From Theristus sp. LFF4_11 (Eukaryota; Nematoda; Chromadorea; Monhysterida; Xyalidae): 64,000 nucleotides of DNA. The stretch covers positions 1 through 64,000 of the forward strand of contig JASANC010001303.1 of NCBI GenBank assembly GCA_030248135.1, in the 5' to 3' direction. How positions within the stretch are numbered: the stretch's first letter is position 1; each line of letters begins with the position of its first letter. The notes below the pieces were generated by a model. The model saw only the letters and a program-made list of their open reading frames with translations, was not told where the DNA came from and made no database searches. Shown here piece after piece: positions 1-10,000 of the stretch. The position numbers and the translations under genes are program-made.

Positions 1-3
1 ACA

Positions 4-105
4 TGATTGGAAATTATGTTGGCATTTTTGAAAAAGACAACTCCTAGTCAGCGACTAATCCCGCCTTGATGGACTGCCTCATTTATTCGGCCATGCTGTA
101 CAGAA
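4..105 (+). repeat. Short interspersed repeat family A, copy 1
   Basis: It shares the core ACTCCTAGTC..GCGAC and CCGCCTTGA, followed by a TGCCT(C/T)ATT..TTCG.CCAT block, with 18747-18860 and 23722-23825. The copies are about 100-115 bp and in the same orientation. No coding potential or terminal inverted repeat is seen. Confidence 0.75.
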
Positions 106-204
106 TTTCGCACATGATGTGATTTTAGACTAAACTGAAGAGGACAATTGAAAAATATCTAGATAACTTCAAAATTTTTACGCTTTTCAACAAGCTTGTA
201 AACA

Positions 205-352
205 ACAAACGCGGCGCAAAAATATGACTCTTATGTACTTGTATCCGTGTGTACCACATCAGAGACTTGAAAAGGTTGTCGAGCCAAGTCTTTCACTGCT
301 TACACAAGGCCATATTCCTCCTTTTATATGCGTCTCCCGCATTTTTAGATAA
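205..352 (-). repeat. Solo copy of the ~145-bp terminal repeat
   Basis: This stretch is nearly identical to 55763-55908. It is the reverse complement of 54905-55045 and 63303-63450. Its outer end reads ATTATCTAAAAATGCGGGAG on the minus strand. The flanking DNA at 1-204 does not match the interior of the 1-kb module, so this is an isolated end. It stops about 37 bases before the acceptor of the first recognisable MAM-gene exon. Confidence 0.8.
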
Positions 353-389
353 TAAAATAAAACACCGAAGTGCAAAAAAAATTCTTCAG

Positions 390-3300
390 CGGGACTCCCT
401 GCACGGTCACTCAGTGTCGGGCGGGCCCGGTGGCCGGCTAACGGGCGGCCCGCGGGGCGGCGGCGCAGATGAGTACTACGCAGACGGGAACAGAAATACT
501 GATGATGATGATGATAACGGCGGGCAACAACAGGGGGAAACGGAGGAGACGACGACAAGGGCGACCATTCCAACTGGTCCACTGGTTCCGCGTGGGTATT
601 CATTCGATTTTTTGCTTTTACTAAAAAAAGAAAACCGGTTTCAGATTTTTTCGCTTTTCTGAAACACACACACACATAGAGAAGATGTATGAGTTTCCTC
701 ACTTTGCGAATAGATTGCAATTTTTTCAGTTCAACACTCAAAATAAAAAGTTTTTGGCAGTCGTGAGTAGCTCATCCGCACGCACAGGCACAACACATCG
801 TAACACTGATCTACGCGCTCAATGCAACTCAAAAAATTGTATTGTAGATTTATGCAAACGTGTCGGATCTAACCTAACGAACGTCACATCATTCCTTTCA
901 AAACACGCATCCTTTATCATGCACAAAAACACCAGAATTTCTAGTTTGGATCACAAGTTTTTTTTTGCGCGTGAGAGAATCAGCCAAAACTAAAAGGCCG
1001 GTTAGCGGTGCACAAACCAGGTGCAGCGCATATGTTTCAGAGCATATCTTTCGGTCTGACACGTTTGAAAACAATCAGCTATACCTGTTCTTTCAGGTGT
1101 CCTTGGTCATGGCGTTGTTCTGGAAGAGTACGACAATTCCGAATTCTACCGCCAAAACGGTGGCCCGGTACGATACGAGGGCGAACTGGACTGCGACGTG
1201 GACACACCCTGTTGCTGGCAGAACGCGCAGCCGCCGCAAGATAAACTCGAGTTTCGAGTTGGCACCGGAATGACCGATCCGCATTTGATGCTGGATACCG
1301 TCGGAACCAGTCGACCTCCGGGTGAGCTATACCGATTTGCCTTCATGGGATGAAATCTCTTCTGAACACTTTTTCGACTTTCAACGAAGTTTTAGTTGTG
1401 TTGATTTTCTTTCAGATGGAAAGTTTTTATTGGTGGCGACCGCCTTGAACGAACCGCTGGGTTTCACGGCGATGTTCACGTCGTGCTCAATTGCGTGCAC
1501 GAATGAACGGGTCAACGTCAGCTTCATGTGAGAGTTTTTTATATTTGGGTTTTGACGTAATGTAACGCAACGTGACGTGACGTGACGTGACGTGACGTGA
1601 CGTGACGTGACGTGACGTGACGTGACGTGACGTGACGTGACGTGACGTGACGAGTGTATATAAACCGTGTATGGCCGGGCTGTATTTTAGATATGAATGC
1701 CCTAGAAAACACCGCTAATAACAGGCACTGGAACACAGTGGGTGTTGAGCTACGTGTTTGCGTACGCGACGCGTTCTACAACAATCACGAGACGAATAAA
1801 CCGGTGCACTGTCAGCGAGTCACCGAACACCAGGCACCCGGTCAAACCATGGTGCAACTACCGCCGGGCGAAATGTTTGACGTTCGTTTGTTTCCGTTTC
1901 ACACTGACCGTCGTTTCGTTCCTATTTTGTTGTTCCTCTTATTTTTCTTTTTGTCTTTCTGTTTTAGTGGTTCTTTGACAAAAGATCTTGCGTTTTCTGT
2001 TCCATGATTTCAGATCGTTATCGAAGCGAAATACTTCGAAAACCCGTACGGAAACGTCGTCGCCGTGGACAACATCAGGGTGGACTACAAAATATGCCCA
2101 GGTTTTGTCGAAATATAATTGTTGTTTTCTGTCGCCGAGAAATGTATGACAAATGAGCAATGGTCGATTGGCACTCAAGAGTGTGACGACGACAAACTTT
2201 TTCCAGTGATGCCTGTAACTTTCTCTCCAAACGTTGTATCCGTTCAGAAAAACCGGCAACATTCCCAACAACACCGTCAACCACAACGACAACAACTATG
2301 AGAACAACGACAACGACTACAAGAAGGTATTTTACGATTTTCCGGCCACCAGTTGTCAATAGAGTACTGTAACTACCGTATCCGGTCTCGACACGATCCC
2401 ACCCCCACCGGCCGCAGTCGTCTCTGATTACCAAATACTCTCAGATTCCTGCTAGATACAATTGTCGTTGCAACAACCGTCACTCACACTTTTCACTGAA
2501 TCCACCTTGTCCACTTTTGGATCATAATGCTCCCAAAACAACAACGACTGATGAATGAATATCGTGTCGAGACCGCGACTACGGTGGCTACCGTACTCCA
2601 GTGCCGCATTCTAACACTCCGGTCAACCACATACAGAACAACACCGCGAACGTTCTCACCGGTGGAGTACGAGTTCACAATGCCGACTCTGCCAACGCCC
2701 AGCACGCCGCCATTGGCGTTGGAGTGCGACACTGTCCAGTGCGACTTTGAGCAAGGTTTAGGGGTCGCTCATTTTTTCCAATTTGTTATTTTTTGTCAAA
2801 TTCCGTATGATTGAACTATTGTAATGTTGTCACCGCTCGTGGCCTCGGCGGTAGCGCGATTAGACTCGTGCCTGTGTGTTTGTCGGAGGATGGAGCTCCG
2901 CCGAGGGGTGTGTAGGCACTTAACGACGGAGAAAACTCGATGGGCGCACCACTCGACGGCGTTCTGTGCGCTTTTCTGGGTTAGCTCTGGCTAAAAACAA
3001 CGCATAAAATTACCGTTCGTTCGTTCGTTCGTTCGTTCGTTCGTTCGTTCGTTCGTTCGTTCGTTCGTTCGTTCGTTCGTTCGTTCGTTCGTTTTTTCGT
3101 TCGTTCGTTCAACCCGCCCGCGCAGAGTTAGGCTCATTGCCCTTGAAATAGCGACTCCACTCACTTAGGTGACACGTGCTTCTTCAACGTGAACCGTCGC
3201 AAGGCGGCGCATCGTCGGCGATTCCTGGCGTTGCCGGTCGACGAGGCGAACCGCAATCAGTTCGTTCGCGGCAAAGTGCAGACGAAAAAGTTCGGCAATG

Positions 3301-5401
3301 CGGTCACCGGCATCCGAGGGCCAGGTTGGAGGGACTCTAGAAATGATTTCCAAACAGTTTGTTGTCTCGAGTCATGCTAAAAATGGTGTCCGAACAGTTG
3401 TCCGATTTCCTGTCCGCCGAGGTGACCCGCGTGTGCTGTTTCGGAAATAAAAGCGGCAACACCAACACACTCGGCGGTTTCAGCGGGCACCTGCACACCG
3501 CCCGCGGGACAATCAGGCGGACATGACATGGACATCGGACGTCTGTTGGGACATCTTTTCTCAGCGTGGTGTTTGCCAGAGACTGGGCTTACTACGACGT
3601 TGTTTGAGGGGTACGCGTGTAGGTGGTTGTTAACGTCAAATTGATTTTTTAGAGTTATTCACTTTTGGTTTTGGTAGAGGCGAGCTGTTCAATATTGACA
3701 AGTGACATATCTTTTCGAAATGCTCATCCCGTTTTCTGCTCGCAGCACAAGACGAGGGCAACCACTACTTTGCCGCGTACTTGCTGCCCGGCAACGTCAC
3801 GGAGCTGTACAACTATGACGTCATCCTGTCTGCTGATCGGTGGGAAAAGAGATATTTTTTTCATGATTCTTCGGTGGTTTTGCAGAAAAATTGGAAGGAG
3901 CACAAAGTTGAACAAAAAAATTCCTGGTTATTTGGGTTGTGTATAAAATTACCCCAATAACTGTAGTAGGCTTCCTATGCCAAGCCGAATGCCACGCCTT
4001 TTATATGAAGACATACACCGGGAATCCTGAGTTTTCAAAAGATCATTTTTTGCGGCAGTGAGTGCGTTTAGATTCATCGTTCATCTGTCCATTCCATCTG
4101 TCATTTCCAGCGTGTTACAAGTGCGCTACTACACGGCGACACAGGGCATGAAACTGGAGGCGTGCTGCGACCGCGACTGTGGCACACTGAACGAACCGCA
4201 CAATCCGAAGTCCGGCTTCCGGAAATGGCTGACCGGCCGCAAAATATGCAAGGCCGGAACGACCACGGTGCGGTTTTTCTAAAAATCGTGGTTTTTTTTC
4301 GGTTGAGGGTTGTGTTTTCAAGTCGATATGTTTTCGAGTTAATAGGATGACATTTTGCGGGTATACGCACCGGTTAAACGGGGGGAAAGTTGGCCTTCTA
4401 TCGATACTAACGTTCCAAGTGTCACTCCACCTCAATAGACAAGTAAAATATTGCGTTTTCTCTTATCCTTTTTCACGTTTTTTTCATATTTTCACAAGTT
4501 CATTTTCACCTTTCACTCGCATTCAGATCACATTCCGGTGCAGCAACGACCACGACAAGTCGCAGGGCGCGTGCGCCCTGGACGGCATCATTCTACTGAA
4601 GTATCCGGATTTCGCGCCCGATCGCCACGGGCAAATCACGCAGTTCACATCGCCGAACGTGCCTGCGCTTGATTTGGAGCCGCTTTGCGTCGAACTGGCC
4701 ACCGGCAGCGGCGGCGGCGACGGCTATGTGGATAATATTGATGACGGGTTGGTGAGCGATGATCATAAGCCCCCCCCCCCCTACCCCAAACCCATATTCC
4801 CGTGAGATGGCCTTGGTCGAAAGTGTATGCCGTGAATCCGCCGCCACATGCCAGGGCACTCATGCAAAATTGCGCAAATCTTCGCACCGCCTCCAATCAA
4901 TTCGGATACAGGCGGCAGATTCACCGGGCCATCGCGCGGGTCAAAGTTTCTTGACCTCTTCTCGGTACACCTCGACGTTTCCATGAAACCACACCACACC
5001 TACAGTTTTTGCTTTCTCAACTACGGATATGTATCTTTCGTCTCTGAAGCCAGAGATTTCACGTGAACGATCAGATGGTGAAACAGTTTACAGTTCCACA
5101 ACAAACAAAGCGATTATTTTTCAATGTCAAACAATTCTACAAAAACAAAAACAAAACAAATGACAACAACATCAACAGCTACATCGGCGGTTATATCGAT
5201 GAATATGAGACGGTGGATCTACAGAATGGCGGTGGCGGCGGCACTGGTCTGCCGGATGACTTCGACACGATCGATTATGACGATTTGGCGCTGTACGAGG
5301 GCGCGTTCACGGACATTCGCAGACGGCGGCGTCGCCAGAGGGCGCGCGCGGCAGCACGCCTCCGACTGCAGCGCCAGCAGCGCTCGAGACAGAAAGCTTG
5401 A
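390..5401 (+). CDS. Two-MAM-domain extracellular/adhesion-type protein (5'-partial, multi-exon)
   Basis: Consistent exons are 390-591, 1097-1321, 1416-1527, 1725-1881, 2014-2101, 2248-2326, 2637-2755 and 3169-3324, then, after an unresolved stretch, 3746-3839, 4111-4267 and 4527-4751. One or two C-terminal exons follow, ending in TGA at 5399-5401. The first MAM domain starts near 1170 (CDVDTPCCWQN) and ends near 2099 (VAVDNIRVDYKIC). A Thr-rich linker follows (2248-2700). The second MAM domain starts at CDFEQGDTCFF (about 2740-3180), contains LEACCDRDC, and closes with ACALDGIILLKYP. MAM domains are extracellular adhesion modules, so a secreted or membrane role is expected. No signal peptide is visible, so the start probably lies upstream of the window. 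The exon between 3325 and 3745 is unresolved: an open stretch near 3400-3530 fits MAM spacing but I could not phase it. The C-terminus is acidic, then Arg/Gln-rich (RRRRRRQRARAAARLR). The exact family member is not recognised. Confidence 0.75.
1571..1650. repeat. Perfect pentanucleotide array (CGTGA)16
   Basis: Sixteen uninterrupted copies of CGTGA lie in the intron between MAM-gene exons 1416-1527 and 1725-1881. Every unit junction contains TGACG, the half-site bound by CREB/ATF proteins. On the minus strand the array stays open and reads as RHVTS repeats; this is a by-product of the array, not a gene. Confidence 0.95.
2825..3012 (+). repeat. tRNA-derived SINE candidate, copy 1
   Basis: This copy begins with TGGCCTCGGCGGTAGCGCG, which fits a tRNA A-box region. 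A GGATGGAGCTCC stretch stands where a B box would be. The tail AGAAAACTCGATGG...CGACGGCGTTCTGT.CGCTTTTCTGGGTTAGC is shared with 50315-50495. It lies in a MAM-gene intron directly before the GTTC array, a common arrangement for a SINE tail. Confidence 0.6.
3014..3111. repeat. Tetranucleotide array (GTTC)n
   Basis: About 24 copies of GTTC lie in tandem, with one interruption near 3091 (GTTTTTTCG). The array is intronic and directly follows the SINE-like copy at 2825-3012. Confidence 0.95.
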
Positions 5402-5658
5402 GCGATAGCGGAACCGGCACACACAACTGCAATGTATGACCTATTTTTTCAAACGTGTCCCACTGACATGACGTCATGTGCCGCCAAACATGCGCTTGCC
5501 GTTCACAGCAAACCAGACTTTCCGTTTTAGCCGATTGCTTCCCGTAAACAAATGGTGAATGTCGAATCAGTCACATCAAAATGACATTTTAGTTGGCTGT
5601 ACTTTGACAAACGGGCGTTTTTAAAGCAAATGACGTCATTTCAGTCCGGACAGGTTTG

Positions 5659-5968
5659 AATAAATCCACAATACTTGGTTCGGATTATATGCGGTGCTTT
5701 CGTTATTATTCTGCCTATTATTGTTATTTTGGATTTTTGTGTGTGTATTTATTCTAGTTCTAGTCTGAAGACACGCGCACTAAAGCACCATAGAACACAG
5801 CAAAGCAGCGCGCGCGTGTGTGTGTCCTCGCGTGTATATAATGTGTTTGCTTGTTTTGTTTGTGGACGGTGCAACGTATTTCGTATTGCTTCCTGTGTTA
5901 TAACCGTGTGCACCGTCTTCAGACTAGAACTCCACACGCGCCTGTTCGTTATCGTTCAACGAAATAAA
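5659..5968 (+). promoter_or_regulatory. Two candidate polyadenylation signals of the MAM gene
   Basis: AATAAA occurs at 5659-5664 and again at 5963-5968, 258 and 562 bases after the stop codon at 5399-5401. Either could end the plus-strand transcript; the sequence alone does not choose. Confidence 0.5.
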
Positions 5969-7064
5969 GTCGAAACCATTGTTTTTGTTTAATTAACTAT
6001 TGTTCGTTTTTCATGAGGATGAATAAATAACGATGGCTTTTTACTCACCCAAGAACACACCCATACTAAAGAAAAACATGCCAAAAGGTTCGTACCAAAG
6101 ATGTCATTCTACCACCGCAGCATCTTATCTTGTATCTTATCAATAAAAAAAACTTTTATTGAAATCACAAAATGAGCATGCCAAGATGCATGCCAAGATT
6201 CACACTGTACCAAGGCGGTGTTGGGTACTTTTTATACATTTCGGTGAGCATCTTGCTGGATCTTGGATCTTACAAATTGTAAGTCGTTTTTCTTGATGCA
6301 GAACACCCACCCCGCAACACCCACCAGGAATCAAACAAACTTCCAACCGTCACGCTGGCAAATGTAATGAAAAATAAAATAAAATTATGGCATTCGTTGT
6401 TTAGAACTGGGATATTTTTTGAACAACATTGAACAGTTTTTAGGTCTTCTCTGAAAACGTCCATATTCGGCGATTTTTTCTTCCACAAATCTGCCGCAAT
6501 TGTGTAGGTATTTCAATTTTACAACTTGCGAAATTTCACATTTGTGTGATTTTTGTTCTGTTTTTGCTTTTGCGAACGCGTAAAACGTCACATAGCTACG
6601 AAACACTTGTTGCTAGCGCTAATGACGCAAACGAATTCAAAAAGCCCTAATAGCTGTAAGGCTAGTGGCGTGATTTATTGAATGCTATTGATACAATTAA
6701 GGCGAGCAGAAGTGCCCCGTAGCTGCATGACAGTTGATCCATTCAGAAAGTGTTTCAGTTGCAGCATTGCTATACTGCGCAACACACGCGCATTCGCAAA
6801 AATTATTGGCTGTTGCGCTAGTATTCCATGTGAAACATTTTACGAGATTCTGCTTTCTAGGTTCGCTGATGTTTTACATAGACTATAAAATCTGTCCTTA
6901 ATAAAACTCCTTTGGCAGTTCTGCATGGTGTCCGTCGCACTGACGAGCCAGGGGGCACCGCGATATGCGTCCACCTGACGAAACCGCAAGCAGCGAACTT
7001 CGTGTATTATTAATAAAACAACGCGAACGCATTTTGCAGGGTTTAATAGCTGCTTAAAAACACT
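5969..7064. other. Intergenic stretch between converging genes
   Basis: No coding signal is seen on either strand. In particular there is no frame resembling a mu-homology domain, which an UNC-41/stonin gene ending here would need. The only structured item is the repeat copy at 6893-7012. Confidence 0.6.
6893..7012 (+). repeat. Interspersed repeat family B, copy 1
   Basis: It matches 21510-21632 over GGCAGTTCTGC.TGGTGTCCGTCGCACTGAC.AGCCAGG and then CGAAACCGCAA.CAGCGAACTTCGTGTAT. The last block recurs at 23405-23440. There is no coding potential. Confidence 0.8.
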
Positions 7065-10000
7065 TCATGAATGCCTCTTTAATGTATTTGTATTTAAGTG
7101 ATACAATGTGAAATTTAGAAACCATACTTTGCGAAGAGGCTCAAATCGTTCGTCGCCAAAGCCCTCTTCATCTTCATCTTCTCTATCCGTGTGATCACCA
7201 CCTTCCGTTACTGAACTACTTCTGTTAACAGGAATTGATCGAGCTTACAAGAATTAAGGTTCTGATTTCATGTGCTTATAATATTTCCGGATGCAAAAAC
7301 CAAATTGTCTCAGAAAAATGTTAACACAACTACATAGATCAATTTTCTCGTGATGTATTTCGTAGACCCGCAGTTTTTGCATTTGGTTATAATGTGATTT
7401 ATTTGTACGTACATACCGTTCACCATCGTCATCGCCATTGACAACAGCGTCACCATCTTCCGCGACATCCTGCTGAGCAGCTGCCTGTTTTACTTGCTCG
7501 ATACGGGCCGCTGTTTCAGCCATGATATCGTCTAAGGTCTTCACTTGGAACGGATCGTATGACTGAAAAGTAATTAATAAATACGCAAATCACCGAAGAA
7601 AGAATTTATTTGCACCCTTCTAGAACTTTTGAAAATTGCGACTAGCTCATATGAGCCAAGTTGTACAAATAGAAACAGCTTGTCTATCAAATGTACAAGT
7701 AGATCAAAGCGGCCATGGAGTGTTCTGTGCAGGCTAAATAATCTTACCTCTTCAAGCAACAGGCTCTCTTTTGGTTCAGCAAACACAAGGTCGATCGCTT
7801 TTTTTGGTGCAAATGGGTCATCGCTTTGTTCAACAGCTTCCTCCTGCTCGCCATTTTGTTGCAATTTTGCAAAGAAATCTGAATCAGACGGCTTAAGCTC
7901 GGTGTTTTCCGGAGTAGCCCAATGACTAATGTCCACTTCGGGACGTTTTTGAAGCTCTTCGTCATCAGCTGCAATATTTTTAAAGACATGTTTTTACGTG
8001 GAAAGAATGAAATGTAAACGTGTGTGCATACCAGCTTCCTTCTTTTTGAAATCGCCGATAAGTTCATCTTCTGTAGTTTGTGATGCACTCGGCTCGGCTT
8101 CTCCGTTCACTGATCTGAAACAAAGAAAATCAAATTGAACAAAAAAGAAAAAATAATCTCAACAAAGTTACTGATAAACCACCAAAAATGTTTTACGTTT
8201 TATCTTCTTTCGGTGGTGGTGGAACATAAGAGGGTGCCTGTGAGTAGTATTCGTCAGTTGATTCCCAGTTGACACTGAAACTCAAAAGAAATATCGTGTT
8301 AAACTGCACTGTATTATTTGATGAAACATGAACATTAAAATTATACAATTAAGAAACATTTATTGTCAGAATCAAGTTGACAATTGAGAAACACCGGAAT
8401 AAGAATGGTGCACAGTTGCGTTTTACACCGCGGTTTGTGTTTGTTGCAAACTTGTTTTGATATTGCTTCTTTGTTACTGCTGTATTCTGATGTAAACTAA
8501 AAACAGAAACCAACTTAAAATGCAGCTTTGCATCAAAAACTAAAAAAAATAGTTTGTAAAACGCAACTGTGCAACATTTTTTATTCTAGTGAAACCTGCA
8601 CCACAAACCCCTTTGGTGGCGGTGGCCTCTTTGGCTGCGTTTTAGGGGGCGGAGGTCGGCTCGGTTTTGCTGCGTCTCGTTGTTTTTTGATCTCAGCATC
8701 AAGTATCTCAGAAATCGGTTTCCATTCCTGTAAGAAAACACCAAAATCATCATCGTCGTTGTCTTGAGAACAGTCGAAGTCATGACGTCCAATGTTCAAC
8801 AGCGAATAGTCGATCAAGTGGTCGGAAATGTTTGCATAACAGTGGCCGCGGGTTTTGAAAGGCTTCAAACATTTGGTGTGCGATCCTGGTGTTAACCGCT
8901 GCTTGGTGGATTTCGATCGATGTTTTAATGTCGACAACGTTTTCTGTTTTAGACCAGTATGACAGGAAAAGTGCTGCAGTGCCGTTGACGAGTGTAACTC
9001 GTTGTTGTTAAGGTCAGTTCGTTTGAGGCTTGGATTAAACCCGTCGACATCTGCGAATCGCACCCGTCGGTCGGCTCTACTGTTCCCGTTTGTGGAGTTG
9101 TCATATTTAGTAAAGTTACCGGTTGTCGTTACCTCGTTGTTAAACACACAATAATGATCAGGCATTCGCGAATAAACATAATTGCTATGTTGCTTTTTTA
9201 TTGATAATCTATCTGATGATAATGCACCACTATTGAACAGCAGCGCATACGCGGTACCGGCAGAAAACATTTCTATTATAAACGTGTTTTTTACATAACT
9301 ACAGAATCGGCTTGTTGGTCATCTCATCCTGGTGATGGTTAGCGTCAGCAAAACAACGGCGAAAGACGCAAATAAAAAGCACAACAGTGCATAGACAATA
9401 TAGCTGAGCGGAACAACAATCATAATTTTGAATGCTGTTTTTAAGCTGAGGTTCCTGCAAATGGTGCGAGTCTTGGACGAACGGTCTCAAAGTTAAAGGG
9501 CACACTGCAACACACCAAAAAGAGTTCGCAAACTCACTCGGGAATTTCTGTGCGCCAAAACAGTGTGGTGCAAAGCTGACAAAGCTGATGCATACATACG
9601 GCATGCAGCAATTGAATTTGCAATTTGTGCGATCACACGAGGCAAAAGCGCGTTGACGGTGATATATTGCATTACAATTGATTTCATTTCGGCATAGCCG
9701 ATCAATCGTTTGCAAAAACACACAGCTCTAGAACTCAAAGCAAAGCAAGGTACAACAATAAGACAAGACACACCGTAGACTTTTTGTCAACATAAAACAA
9801 AATATTTAATGTGATATTCGTTGTGAGTGCAATGAAATGATCATGTGCAATGCAGCTAATGCACAAATTATAAAACATCAGCAATTATTGTGAACAACAA
9901 CCAAGAAACGTACCGTCTCCGGCAGCTCCTTTAAAGTGTTTTGTGAATCATTTTAGAGATTTCAAAGCGTATGTGAATCATGCGCAGAAGTAATTTTAAT

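Noticed and set aside
259..741. 160-codon minus-strand frame at 259-741
   Set aside because: It covers the solo terminal repeat and the antisense of the first MAM exon; no independent evidence.
1539..1736. Minus-strand frame with repeated RHVTS
   Set aside because: It is produced by the CGTGA microsatellite; no flanking coding sequence.
7574..8088. Overlapping minus-strand frames read straight through 7748 and 7968
   Set aside because: Only one frame matches the splice phases (exons 7748-7968 and 8032-8114). The read-through parts are intron.
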